A DNA stretch of 64,000 nucleotides, taken from assembly GCF_018687615.1 (NCBI RefSeq), contig NZ_CP061299.1, positions 62,001 to 126,000 of the forward strand, read 5' to 3'. Positions 42,153 through 50,324 of this stretch are shown piece by piece (position 1 is the first letter of the stretch; each line of letters starts with the position of its first letter). The DNA comes from Polynucleobacter sp. MWH-CaK5 (GTDB lineage Bacteria; Pseudomonadota; Gammaproteobacteria; Burkholderiales; Burkholderiaceae). A model generated the notes under the pieces. It had not been told where the DNA came from. It ran no database searches and saw only the letters and a program-made list of their open reading frames with translations. A program made the position numbers and the translations under genes.

Positions 42153-43478
42153 ATGACCAATCTTGTTCGCCAACTCAATAGTCAAGACGCTGATTTTTCA
42201 TCTGCGCTTAAAAAGCTATTGGCTTTTGATGCAGCAGATGACGAAGCGATTGATTTAGCTGCAGCAAAAATTTTGGCCGATGTCAAAGCGCGTGGTGACC
42301 AAGCTGTATTGGACTACACGCAAAATTTTGATCGCCTCTCTAAAGAGCAAGCAAGTTCAATCAAATCATTAGAAATTACAAAAACAGAATTATTTGCAGC
42401 GCTTGAATCTTTGCGAAAAGAACAAAGAACCGCTTTAGAGGCCGCAGCTGCCAGAGTTAAAAGTTATCACGAGCGTCAAAAGATTGAATCAGGTTGTCAC
42501 AGCTGGGACTACGCTGATGAAGACGGTACTCGTTTAGGTCAAAAGGTAACGCCTTTGGATCGTGCAGGTTTGTATGTTCCAGGCGGTAAAGCTGCCTATC
42601 CATCATCTGTGTTGATGAACGCCATTCCAGCGAAGGTGGCTGGTGTGAGTGAAGTCATCATGGTGGTGCCAACACCTGATGGTGTACGCAATCCATTGGT
42701 TTTGGCTGCTGCAGCAGTCGCTGGTGTGGATCGAGCCTTCACCATTGGTGGTGCTCAAGCTGTGGGTGCTTTGGCTTATGGCACAGAAACAATTCCAGCG
42801 GTCGATAAGATTGTCGGTCCGGGTAATGCTTATGTGGCGGCTGCTAAGCGTCGCGTATTTGGTACTGTTGGTATCGATATGATTGCAGGCCCATCAGAGA
42901 TTTTAGTTTTGTGTGATGGCAATACCAATCCAGATTGGATTGCGATGGATTTGTTCTCACAAGCTGAACATGATGAATTGGCCCAATCTATTTTGTTGTG
43001 CCCAAGTCAATCATTCATTGATCAAGTCCAAGCCAGCATTTTGAAGTTTTTGCCAGAGATGCCAAGACAGGCAGTGATTAAAAAATCATTGCAAGATCGT
43101 GGCGCGATGATTTTGGTCAAAGACATGCATGAGGCTTGTGAAATTGCTAATTCAATTGCAGCCGAGCATTTAGAAATTTGCGCAGACAATCCTCGTCAAT
43201 GGTCAGAGTTAATTCGTCATGCGGGCGCGATTTTCATGGGCCCATACACCAGTGAGTCTTTGGGTGATTATTGCGCTGGACCGAATCACGTTTTACCGAC
43301 GATGAGAACGTCACGCTTTTCATCTCCTTTGGGTGTTTATGATTTCATCAAGCGTTCAAGCATGATCGAGGTCAGTGAAACAGGTGCTCAAAAGCTAGGA
43401 CAGATCGCCAGCACCTTAGCGCACGGCGAAGGTTTACAAGCTCACGCAAGAGCCGCCGAGTTAAGACTCAAGAAGTAA
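42153..43478 (+). CDS. hisD: Histidinol dehydrogenase
   Basis: HisD oxidises L-histidinol to histidine with two NAD and a zinc ion. The 441 residues contain the family blocks PLDRAGLYVPGG, FTIGGAQAVGALAYGT, GPGNAYVAAAKR and the zinc/catalytic region FSQAEHDELAQS, with AAEHLEI and YCAGPNHVLPT downstream. It is followed by a strong terminator instead of hisC. Confidence 0.98.
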   Translation: MTNLVRQLNSQDADFSSALKKLLAFDAADDEAIDLAAAKILADVKARGDQAVLDYTQNFDRLSKEQASSIKSLEITKTELFAALESLRKEQRTALEAAAARVKSYHERQKIESGCHSWDYADEDGTRLGQKVTPLDRAGLYVPGGKAAYPSSVLMNAIPAKVAGVSEVIMVVPTPDGVRNPLVLAAAAVAGVDRAFTIGGAQAVGALAYGTETIPAVDKIVGPGNAYVAAAKRRVFGTVGIDMIAGPSEILVLCDGNTNPDWIAMDLFSQAEHDELAQSILLCPSQSFIDQVQASILKFLPEMPRQAVIKKSLQDRGAMILVKDMHEACEIANSIAAEHLEICADNPRQWSELIRHAGAIFMGPYTSESLGDYCAGPNHVLPTMRTSRFSSPLGVYDFIKRSSMIEVSETGAQKLGQIASTLAHGEGLQAHARAAELRLKK

Positions 43479-43494
43479 TCCAATAAAAAGTATT

Positions 43495-43531
43495 AAAAGT
43501 AATGGCACACAAACTGTGTGCCATTACTTTT
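43495..43531 (+). terminator. Strong intrinsic terminator after hisD
   Basis: AAAAGTAATGGCACACA (43495-43511) pairs with TGTGTGCCATTACTTTT (43515-43531), a perfect 17-bp stem with loop AAC. It ends the murA-hisGD transcript and isolates the downstream coiled-coil gene. Confidence 0.92.
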
Positions 43532-43537
43532 GTCGAT

Positions 43538-43565
43538 TTGATTTCTTACTTATAAAAACTATAAA
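43538..43565 (+). promoter_or_regulatory. Promoter of the coiled-coil membrane gene
   Basis: TTGATT (43538-43543) and TATAAA (43560-43565) are 16 bases apart, each close to consensus. A start near 43572 gives a short leader with GAGGAG (43578-43583) before the ATG at 43589. Confidence 0.6.
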
Positions 43566-43588
43566 ATTCTGTTTTAAGAGGAGACAAT

Positions 43589-43978
43589 ATGAACATAACA
43601 TCATTCAGCACCCTTCAATACTCAAAAGAATTACAAGCTGTTGGGTTCAGTCAATCTCAGGCAGAGGTCATCGCCGAAGGTGTGGGCATGAATTTAAATG
43701 CCACACATGACTTTTCAACCAAGAAAGAGTTGTATGAAGTTAGAGATCAGTTGAATGAAAAAATTGATCAAAAGTTTGATCATCTAGATAAGAAAATTGA
43801 TCTTCTTGATGTGAAATTTAAACACTTGGACGGCAAGGTTTCCGATTTAGAAGGCAAAATTAACTGCATGGCAGATGTGTTAACTAGCAAACTATTCAAT
43901 CGCCTGGGAGGCTTGATGGTCGCATGCATGTCAGTGGGTATTAGTGCAGTGGCATTTTTTACAAGAGGTATCGCCTAA
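43589..43978 (+). CDS. CCDC90/DUF1640-like coiled-coil membrane protein
   Basis: Function unknown. The 129 residues have an N-terminal globular part (about 1-40, YSKELQAVGFSQSQAEVIAEG) typical of DUF1640 proteins, a long coiled coil (about 47-95) with repeated Leu/Ile/Asp heptads (LDKKIDLLDVKFKHLDGKV), and a C-terminal membrane helix (about 107-126). Excellent ribosome binding site GAGGAG and its own promoter. It interrupts the his cluster between a terminator and the inverted hisC. Confidence 0.8.
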   Translation: MNITSFSTLQYSKELQAVGFSQSQAEVIAEGVGMNLNATHDFSTKKELYEVRDQLNEKIDQKFDHLDKKIDLLDVKFKHLDGKVSDLEGKINCMADVLTSKLFNRLGGLMVACMSVGISAVAFFTRGIA

Positions 43979-44137
43979 GTGGATACTTGTCAAATATCAG
44001 CTATATCCGAGATAAAAGGATTTTTTGGCACTTCAAATAAAAAAGTGACCACAGATCAGATGAATAAAGCAGTTATTGAAAAAGTAAAGACGAATAACGG
44101 ATGCAATATTCCAAAGTTAGTTAAAGAATCTCTTTGA
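43979..44137 (+). CDS. Small 52-residue ORF overlapping the end of hisC
   Basis: A GTG-started frame beginning on the base after the upstream stop: it reads VDTCQISAISEIKGFFGTS and ends NIPKLVKESL. The middle segment GFFGTSNKKVTTDQMNKAVIEK loosely resembles the C-terminal toxin-binding tail of MazE/AbrB-type antitoxins (VTIEEMNAAI), but no DNA-binding N-terminal part is present. It overlaps hisC by 17 bases tail to tail and has no own ribosome binding site beyond coupling. It could be a remnant or chance. Confidence 0.3.
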   Translation: MDTCQISAISEIKGFFGTSNKKVTTDQMNKAVIEKVKTNNGCNIPKLVKESL

Positions 44138-45188
44138 TCGCTTTAACTAAGGCATCACACTGTTCGTCAGTGCCGATGGTGATGCGAAGATATTGATCAA
44201 TCCTCGGTAATTTGAAATGACGCACGATGATGTGTTTTTCGCGAAGTGATGCTGATAATTTTGCAGCATCGTGTTTAGGATGTTTCGTGAAAATGAAATT
44301 GGCCGAAGACGGAATGGTTTCAAAGCCAAGAGCATTCAGTGATTGAATCAAGTTCTCACGCGTTTTGATGACAGCCTGACTGATCTTCTTCAAGTAATCT
44401 TGATCTTCAATCGCTGCCATAGCGCCAGCCATCGCTAATTTATCAATCGGGTAAGAGTTAAAACTGTTTTTAACGCGCTCAAGTGCTTCAATCAAATCAG
44501 GATGACCCACGGCATAACCCACACGCAAGCCAGCCAAAGCATATGACTTTGATAGGGTGTGAGTAACCAATAGGTTGTTGTATTGCTTGATCAATGGCAC
44601 GGCTGATGAAGTTCCAAAATCAACATACGCTTCATCAATCACCACAACGCTGTCTTTGTTGGATTGAAGCAATGTTTCAATGACTTTTAATGGCAGTGCT
44701 TTACCTGTGGGTGCATTCGGGTTCGGGAAAATGATGCCGCCATTACGACCATTATTTTTCTTCAGGTAGTCAGCAACTGAAATTGAAAAGTCATCGCTCA
44801 GTGGAATGTTCTCAAAAGCGATGCCGTAGAGTTTGCAGTAGACCGGATAAAAACTGTAAGTAATGTCCGGAAATAGAATGGGGTCTTCGTGTTTGAGTAA
44901 ACCTAAAAACAAATGGGCTAAGACTTCATCGGAACCATTGCCAACAAATACTTGATTGGCTGTCAGACCATGAAGTTTGGCAATGCTTTGCTTCAAGGCA
45001 TCAGAATTTGGGTCCGGATAAAGACGCAGGGCTTCGGTATTGGCGGCGGCGATTGCGGCCAATGCTTTTGGAGAGGGGCCATAAGGGCTCTCATTGGTAT
45101 TGAGCTTGATGAGCTGGCTTAATTTGGGTTGTTCGCCCGGAACATAGGGCGTTAACTCTTTAACAGTTTTGCTCCAAAAACGGCTCAT
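44121..45188 (-). CDS. hisC: Histidinol-phosphate aminotransferase (HisC2-like)
   Basis: HisC transaminates imidazole acetol phosphate. The 355 residues include the PLP lysine Lys214 in HTLSKSYALAGLRVGYA, the NPNAPTG block and the C-terminal Arg in YLRITIGT. The N-terminal MSRFWSKTVKELTPYVPGEQ resembles the second hisC copy of Burkholderia, usually found near the serC-pheA-aroA genes and possibly also used for aromatic amino acids. It is inverted relative to all other his genes in the window. Confidence 0.95.
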   Translation of the reverse strand: MSRFWSKTVKELTPYVPGEQPKLSQLIKLNTNESPYGPSPKALAAIAAANTEALRLYPDPNSDALKQSIAKLHGLTANQVFVGNGSDEVLAHLFLGLLKHEDPILFPDITYSFYPVYCKLYGIAFENIPLSDDFSISVADYLKKNNGRNGGIIFPNPNAPTGKALPLKVIETLLQSNKDSVVVIDEAYVDFGTSSAVPLIKQYNNLLVTHTLSKSYALAGLRVGYAVGHPDLIEALERVKNSFNSYPIDKLAMAGAMAAIEDQDYLKKISQAVIKTRENLIQSLNALGFETIPSSANFIFTKHPKHDAAKLSASLREKHIIVRHFKLPRIDQYLRITIGTDEQCDALVKAIKEIL

Positions 45189-45311
45189 CTTCTTGTCTTG
45201 CCTTATTAATTCAGTAATTTATACGGTTATTTCAATGATTTTTAGCTAATTTCGTTCAAAATCAGCACCTTCAGAAGGTTACCACGGGGTGGAATTTCAG
45301 GGGGACGGTGA

Positions 45312-45317
45312 TATTAT
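45312..45317 (+). promoter_or_regulatory. Possible -10 element of hisB, giving a leaderless start
   Basis: TATTAT (45312-45317) ends six bases before the hisB ATG at 45324, which would make the A of the ATG the transcription start. No ribosome binding site fits in that spacing. The -35 at 17-bp spacing (GTGGAA) is poor. Confidence 0.35.
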
Positions 45318-45323
45318 GACGGT

Positions 45324-45911
45324 ATGCGCAACGTAGACGTCACTCGTAACACCTCAGAAACCCAAATCCAGATTGCTCTCAACCTGGATGGCACGGGTAA
45401 AGCTCAACTTAATTCTGGGGTTCCATTCCTAGATCACATGCTTGATCAAATTGCTCGCCATGGCATGATCGACTTGGCTGTTACAGCCAAAGGCGACACG
45501 CATATTGACGATCACCACACTGTTGAAGATGTGGGCATCACTTTGGGTCAAGCGATTGCTAAGGCAGTAGGCGATAAAAAAGGCATCACTCGTTATGGCC
45601 ATTCTTATGTGCCATTGGATGAAACCTTGTCACGCGTTGTGATTGATTTCTCAGGTCGTCCAGGTTTGGAGTTCCATGTACCTTTCACACGCGCACGCGT
45701 GGGTGATTTTGATGTTGATTTGACGATTGAGTTTTTCCGCGGGTTCGTGAACCACGCGGGTGTGACTTTGCACATCGACAATATTCGCGGCATCAATGCG
45801 CACCACCAAATTGAAACAGTGTTTAAGGCCTTTGGTCGTGCTTTGCGCATGGCTTTGGAATTAGACCCTCGTGCCAGTGGTGTGGTTCCTTCTACAAAAG
45901 GTAGTTTGTAA
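45324..45911 (+). CDS. hisB: Imidazoleglycerol-phosphate dehydratase
   Basis: HisB dehydrates IGP to imidazole acetol phosphate using manganese. The 195 residues are the monofunctional form (no phosphatase domain), with the two metal histidine motifs DDHHTVEDVGI and AHHQIET, and DHMLDQIARHG. A nearby G-rich AGGGGGA is about 20 bases upstream of the ATG, too far for a normal ribosome binding site. First gene of the hisBHAFIE run. Confidence 0.97.
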   Translation: MRNVDVTRNTSETQIQIALNLDGTGKAQLNSGVPFLDHMLDQIARHGMIDLAVTAKGDTHIDDHHTVEDVGITLGQAIAKAVGDKKGITRYGHSYVPLDETLSRVVIDFSGRPGLEFHVPFTRARVGDFDVDLTIEFFRGFVNHAGVTLHIDNIRGINAHHQIETVFKAFGRALRMALELDPRASGVVPSTKGSL

Positions 45912-45950
45912 AAACTCGTCCACTCACCTGTCCGCTATTAGGTTCAGACC

Positions 45951-46628
45951 TTGTCTAAAAATTCACCAAGCATTGCCATTGTCGATTACGGAATGGGTAA
46001 TCTGCGCTCAGTTGCGCAGGCATTGATGCATGCTGCTCCTGAAGCAAAAGTGATGATCTCTTCAAAAGTTGAAGAAATTAAAGCCGCAGACAAAGTGGTG
46101 CTCCCAGGACAAGGTGCCATGCCTGATTGCATGTCACATTTACAAGAGTCTGGATTATTGGACGCCGTTTTAGAAGCCAGCCGCACCAAACCAATGTTGG
46201 GTGTTTGTGTGGGTGAGCAAATGCTGTTTGAGAGTAGTACCGAGGTTCGTTTTGATGCACCCGCTGGAACAAATGTCACCCCAGGTCTTGGTTTGTTGCC
46301 AGGCAAGGTGATTCGTTTTGATTTGGCTGGAAAAAATCAGGCGGATGGCTCACACTTCAAAGTGCCGCACATGGGTTGGAATCAAGTGCAACAAGTTCAA
46401 AAGCACGCATTGTGGGAAGGTATTCCAGATAACAGCGCCTTTTATTTTGTGCACAGCTACTATGCAGTTCCTGCTAATTCAGCTCATACTGTAGGTGCAA
46501 CAGATTACGGATCTTTGTTTACATGTGCCGTGGCAAAAGATAATATTTTTGCAACACAGTTTCACCCAGAAAAAAGCGCACACTTAGGTTTGCGTTTGTA
46601 TCAGAATTTCACTCGTTGGCAACCTTAA
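45951..46628 (+). CDS. hisH: Imidazole glycerol phosphate synthase glutaminase subunit
   Basis: HisH releases ammonia from glutamine and passes it to HisF. The 225 residues start at TTG 45951 (no better codon before the conserved SIAIVDYGMGNLRS) and have the class I amidotransferase nucleophile Cys86 in GVCVGEQ and the His-Pro-Glu of FATQFHPEKSAHLG. Spacing to hisB is 39 bases. Confidence 0.97.
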   Translation: MSKNSPSIAIVDYGMGNLRSVAQALMHAAPEAKVMISSKVEEIKAADKVVLPGQGAMPDCMSHLQESGLLDAVLEASRTKPMLGVCVGEQMLFESSTEVRFDAPAGTNVTPGLGLLPGKVIRFDLAGKNQADGSHFKVPHMGWNQVQQVQKHALWEGIPDNSAFYFVHSYYAVPANSAHTVGATDYGSLFTCAVAKDNIFATQFHPEKSAHLGLRLYQNFTRWQP

Positions 46629-46650
46629 TCATTTTTATTAAATATCTATC

Positions 46651-47388
46651 ATGTTGTTAATACCTGCAATTGATCTCAAACAAGGCCACTGTGTTCGTTT
46701 AGAGCAAGGTGATATGGATAAAGTCACGACTTTCTCGGAAGATCCAGGCGCGATGGCAAAGCACTGGGTTGAACAGGGTGCACGTCGTTTGCACTTGGTT
46801 GATTTGGATGGTGCCTTTGCTGGTAAACCTAAAAATGAATCTGCGATTAAATCAATTTTAAAAGCGGTTGGTGACGATATTCCTGTTCAATTGGGTGGTG
46901 GTATTCGTGATCTAGAAACCATTGAGCGTTTATTGGATGATGGCATCAGCTACGTGATCATTGGTACGGCTGCGGTGAAGAACCCAGGATTTTTACAAGA
47001 CGCATGTGTGGCTTTTCCAGGGCACATCATTGTTGGTCTAGATGCCAAAGATGGCAAAGTGGCCACCGATGGTTGGAGCAAATTAACCGGCCATGAAGTG
47101 ATTGATTTAGCAAAAAAATACGAAGACTATGGTGTTGAAGCCATTGTCTATACCGACATTGGTCGCGATGGTATGTTGCAAGGTATCAATATGGACGCCA
47201 CTGTGAAGTTGGCGCAAGCGGTGAACATTCCAATCATTGCCAGTGGTGGCTTGACCAATATGAAAGACATTGATGCTTTGTGCGCTGCTGAGCCAGAGGG
47301 TGTGATGGGCGTGATCGCAGGCCGTGCGATTTATACCGGTGATCTTGATCTTGCCAAAGCTCAGAAGTATGCCGATGGTAAGAAGTGA
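46651..47388 (+). CDS. hisA: Phosphoribosylformimino-5-aminoimidazole carboxamide ribotide isomerase
   Basis: HisA performs the Amadori rearrangement of ProFAR to PRFAR. The 245 residues form a TIM barrel with the twofold pattern: Asp8 in PAIDLKQGHCVRL and the second-half Asp in VYTDIGRDGMLQG, plus phosphate loops LGGGIRD and IASGGLTN. No Shine-Dalgarno sequence is visible before the ATG. Confidence 0.97.
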   Translation: MLLIPAIDLKQGHCVRLEQGDMDKVTTFSEDPGAMAKHWVEQGARRLHLVDLDGAFAGKPKNESAIKSILKAVGDDIPVQLGGGIRDLETIERLLDDGISYVIIGTAAVKNPGFLQDACVAFPGHIIVGLDAKDGKVATDGWSKLTGHEVIDLAKKYEDYGVEAIVYTDIGRDGMLQGINMDATVKLAQAVNIPIIASGGLTNMKDIDALCAAEPEGVMGVIAGRAIYTGDLDLAKAQKYADGKK

Positions 47389-47457
47389 CGGTAAGAATTT
47401 ATTAAGTCCTTGATCATCATTAAATAAACAAACAAATAAAAAAGTAATAAAACATTC

Positions 47458-48216
47458 ATGCTTTCAAAAAGAATCATTCCTTGTTTAGACGTCACCGCAG
47501 GTCGGGTGGTCAAGGGCGTGAACTTTGTTGAGTTGCGTGATGCTGGTGACCCTGTTGAAATTGCCAAGCGTTATGACGATCAGGGCGCCGATGAAATTAC
47601 TTTTTTAGATATCACTGCCACATCTGATGAGCGTGATTTGATTTTGCACATCATCGAAGATGTGGCCTCACAAGTGTTCATTCCTTTAACAGTCGGTGGC
47701 GGTGTTCGTGCTGTGGCCGATGTGCGTCGTTTGCTGAATGCTGGTGCAGATAAAGTGGGCATGAACTCTGCTGCCGTGGCCAACCCAGATTTAGTCTCTG
47801 ATTCCGCGGCCAAGTATGGTTCGCAATGCATCGTGGTGGCCATTGATGCCAAACAAACTTCACCAGGTGTGTGGGAAGTGTTCACGCATGGTGGTCGAAA
47901 GAATTCGGGTATCAATGCCATTGCTTGGGCGCAAGAAGTAGCCAAGCGAGGTGCTGGTGAAATTTTATTGACCAGCATGGATCGCGACGGCACAAAAAAT
48001 GGATTTGATTTAGCTTTGACCCGTGCAGTGAGTGATGCTGTGTCTGTGCCGGTGATTGCATCAGGTGGCGTGGGCAATTTGCAGCATTTGGCTGATGGCA
48101 TCAAAGAAGGTCATGCTGATGCAGTGTTGGCCGCGAGTATTTTTCACTTTGGTGAATACACCGTGGGTCAAGCCAAACAGTTGATGGCCGAGCAAGGTAT
48201 ACCGGTGCGCCTTTAG
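47458..48216 (+). CDS. hisF: Imidazole glycerol phosphate synthase cyclase subunit
   Basis: HisF uses ammonia from HisH to form IGP and AICAR from PRFAR. The 252 residues form a TIM barrel with catalytic Asp11 in IPCLDVTAGRVVKGVNF and Asp in LLTSMDRDGTKNG, and phosphate motifs VGGGVRAV and IASGGVGNL. The 69-base leader after hisA is very A-rich and lacks a Shine-Dalgarno sequence. Confidence 0.98.
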   Translation: MLSKRIIPCLDVTAGRVVKGVNFVELRDAGDPVEIAKRYDDQGADEITFLDITATSDERDLILHIIEDVASQVFIPLTVGGGVRAVADVRRLLNAGADKVGMNSAAVANPDLVSDSAAKYGSQCIVVAIDAKQTSPGVWEVFTHGGRKNSGINAIAWAQEVAKRGAGEILLTSMDRDGTKNGFDLALTRAVSDAVSVPVIASGGVGNLQHLADGIKEGHADAVLAASIFHFGEYTVGQAKQLMAEQGIPVRL

Positions 48217-48271
48217 CATTTAAGGTGTCTAAGGCATCTAACGTATTTAACCGAATCGATTTGGAATTGAC

Positions 48272-48649
48272 ATGAGTGATAAAAACGCACAATCAAATAA
48301 CTGGCTAGACCAAGTGACTTGGAATGAGCAGGGCTTGGTGGCTGTGATCGCTCAAGAGTTTGATACGGGTGACGTGCTGATGATGGCGTGGATGAACCGT
48401 GAATCATTGCAGCTCACTTTAGAAAAAGGCGAGGCCGTGTATTGGTCGCGTTCTAGAAAAAAGATTTGGCACAAGGGCGAAGAATCTGGCCATGTGCAAA
48501 CAGTGAAGAGTATTCATTTGGATTGTGATGGCGATACGATTTTGATCAAAGTGGATCAAAAGGATCGCATTGCTTGTCACACGGGTGAACATAGTTGTTT
48601 TTTCTTGGATTTAGAAAAAACATCCAATGGCCCTGTTTGGAAAAAATAG
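48272..48649 (+). CDS. hisI: Phosphoribosyl-AMP cyclohydrolase
   Basis: HisI opens the adenine ring of PR-AMP. The 125 residues are the monofunctional cyclohydrolase, with the family blocks MMAWMNRESLQLTLE, WSRSRKKIWHKGEESGHVQ, the metal-binding LDCDGDTILI and HTGEHSCFF. The N-terminal ~18 residues are less conserved. Followed by hisE after 50 bases. Confidence 0.97.
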   Translation: MSDKNAQSNNWLDQVTWNEQGLVAVIAQEFDTGDVLMMAWMNRESLQLTLEKGEAVYWSRSRKKIWHKGEESGHVQTVKSIHLDCDGDTILIKVDQKDRIACHTGEHSCFFLDLEKTSNGPVWKK

Positions 48650-48699
48650 TTTAGAGTTGTTCCATTCAGATAAGTGCCTCATTAAATAAAAAGCTAAAT

Positions 48700-49086
48700 A
48701 TGACAGAGCAAAACAAATTAATTAACAGCATGGATGCAATCAAACGATTGGCCGATGTGGTGGATGCTCGTCGTGCTGATTTTTTAGCAGGCAATGCCAA
48801 TCCTGATGTTTCTTATATTGCTAAGTTATTCAGTAAGGGCGATGACGCGATCTTGAAAAAGATTGGCGAAGAAGCTGCTGAGACTGTGATGGCGGCCAAA
48901 GATAGTCGTTTTGCCAACTTAGCCCCAGAAATGCAAAGCAAGTTGGTGGGTGAGATTGCCGATCTTTGGTTCCACTGTTTCGTGGCTTTGTCTCAGTTCA
49001 ATTTGCGTCCTGAGGATGTGATTGCTGAGTTAGAGCGCCGCGAAGGGGTTTCTGGCATTGCTGAAAAAGCCGCCAGAAAATCTTAA
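48700..49086 (+). CDS. hisE: Phosphoribosyl-ATP pyrophosphatase
   Basis: HisE hydrolyses PR-ATP to PR-AMP. The 128 residues have the MazG-like helical fold with SYIAKLFSKGDDAILKKIGEEAAETVMAAKD and the metal motif EIADLWFHCFVAL. Separate hisI and hisE genes, not the fused hisIE of E. coli, are usual in betaproteobacteria. No Shine-Dalgarno sequence is clear before the ATG. Confidence 0.96.
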   Translation: MTEQNKLINSMDAIKRLADVVDARRADFLAGNANPDVSYIAKLFSKGDDAILKKIGEEAAETVMAAKDSRFANLAPEMQSKLVGEIADLWFHCFVALSQFNLRPEDVIAELERREGVSGIAEKAARKS

Positions 49087-49106
49087 TCTTCCCTAAGTTC
49101 AGTCTT

Positions 49107-49484
49107 ATGAGCCAAGAATCTACTCACAATCATTCAGAAAATTGCATTTTTTGCAAAATCATTGCCGGTCAAATACCGAGTAAAAAGGTCTATGAAGACG
49201 AGGATTTATTTGCCTTTCATGACATAAATCCTGGGGCGCCGGTTCATTTTCTGATTGTGCCTAAGCGTCATTTTGCTAATTTAATGAATACGACTAGCGC
49301 AGATGGTGAATTACTGGGTAGAATGTTAACAATTGCACCGCGCCTTGCCCAAGAGCAAGGATGCCGCCCTGGCGACTCCGGGGGCTTTCGTGTAGTTATC
49401 AATAACGGTGTAGATGGTGGTCAAGAGGTTTACCATTTGCACATGCATGTGATGGGTGGCCCCCGTCCGTGGAATAAAAACTAA
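49107..49484 (+). CDS. hinT: HIT family nucleotide hydrolase (HinT-like)
   Basis: HinT-type proteins hydrolyse purine nucleoside phosphoramidates and lysyl-AMP. The 125 residues have the N-terminal CIFCKIIAGQIPSKKVYEDEDLFAFHDI and the active-site triad HLHMHVMGG near the C terminus, with the zinc-type CxxC (Cys14 and Cys17). In Burkholderiales a HIT gene commonly separates hisE from tatA, as here. Confidence 0.95.
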   Translation: MSQESTHNHSENCIFCKIIAGQIPSKKVYEDEDLFAFHDINPGAPVHFLIVPKRHFANLMNTTSADGELLGRMLTIAPRLAQEQGCRPGDSGGFRVVINNGVDGGQEVYHLHMHVMGGPRPWNKN

Positions 49485-49498
49485 TTAGGAGTTAAAAA

Positions 49499-49729
49499 AT
49501 GGGTTCATTTAGCGTTTGGCATTGGATTATTGTTTTAGTGATCGTTCTTTTGGTGTTCGGTACTAAAAAATTGCGCAACATTGGTTCAGATTTGGGTGGA
49601 GCTGTTAAAGGCTTTAAAGATGGCATGAAGAATGGCGAAGAGAAGCCAGCAGATCCTGCTAATCAGATCCAAGGTCAGAACGATGGCAAGACAGTGGATG
49701 TTCAAGCCAAGGATGTGAACAGAGGTTAA
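49499..49729 (+). CDS. tatA: Twin-arginine translocase protein TatA
   Basis: TatA oligomerises to let folded Tat substrates pass the inner membrane. The 76 residues have one N-terminal membrane helix (about 3-20), the hinge FGTKKLRNIGSDLGGAVKGFKDGM and a charged tail. GGAG lies upstream of the ATG. A Tat-type signal is predicted in the Bug protein gene at 58.3-59.3 kb. Confidence 0.96.
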   Translation: MGSFSVWHWIIVLVIVLLVFGTKKLRNIGSDLGGAVKGFKDGMKNGEEKPADPANQIQGQNDGKTVDVQAKDVNRG

Positions 49730-49816
49730 GACCTCCAAGCATTGGGTGTGTTTGCCATTGCTGGTATACACAACTTTGCTTGATACACACCATCATTATT
49801 TTTAAGTTCATTTGAC

Positions 49817-50305
49817 ATGATCGATCTTGGAGTTTCCAAGCTCGCCCTCATTGCGGTAGTCGCATTGGTGGTGATTGGTCCTGAGCGTTTACCAAAGGTT
49901 GCACGCATGGCGGGTAATTTGTTGGGTCGTGCTCAGCGCTATATGGCTGAAGTGAAAAGTGAAGTCAATCGTCAGGTTGAATTAGATGAACTGAAGAAGA
50001 TGCAAGAAGCTGCAACTTCAGCTGTGAAAGATGTTGAGTCCAGTATCAATCAAGTCACGAGCGAAGCTAGTTCGAGTTTGAACGATCCTGAGTTCAGTTA
50101 TGACTTTGATAATAACTATGGTGTGCGTGAGCCTAAAAGTAATGTGCGCCAAGGTCGCGATAGCTGGGGTGTGAAGAAAACAGCGATGCCTCAGTGGTAC
50201 AAGCGCAACACTGGCGTGAAAACAAAGATTCAGTCGGGTGCAGCCAGAGTGAAGCGTTTTCGCCGTGCTGCTAGTCAGCAAAAAACACCAAAATCATTTT
50301 TCTAA
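49817..50305 (+). CDS. tatB: Twin-arginine translocase protein TatB
   Basis: TatB forms the substrate receptor with TatC. The 162 residues have the TatB-type N-terminal helix MIDLGVSKLALIAVVALVVIGP with ERLPKVARMAGNLLGR, then a long amphipathic and charged helical stretch and a basic C-terminal tail. The 87-base gap from tatA contains a weak inverted pair GGTGTGT/ACACACC with a long loop. Confidence 0.95.
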   Translation: MIDLGVSKLALIAVVALVVIGPERLPKVARMAGNLLGRAQRYMAEVKSEVNRQVELDELKKMQEAATSAVKDVESSINQVTSEASSSLNDPEFSYDFDNNYGVREPKSNVRQGRDSWGVKKTAMPQWYKRNTGVKTKIQSGAARVKRFRRAASQQKTPKSFF

Positions 50306-50324
50306 GAGCGCAAGTATTTAAACC

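Noticed and set aside
43516..43710. Plus-strand ORF of 64 residues after hisD
   Set aside because: It begins in the hisD terminator stem, runs through a predicted promoter and overlaps the DUF1640-like gene in another frame.
47580..48104. Antisense ORF of 174 residues inside hisF
   Set aside because: Long only because hisF codon bias leaves the opposite frame open; no supporting motif.
49730..49816. GGTGTGT/ACACACC inverted pair between tatA and tatB
   Set aside because: The loop would be more than 30 bases, so a stable hairpin is unlikely.
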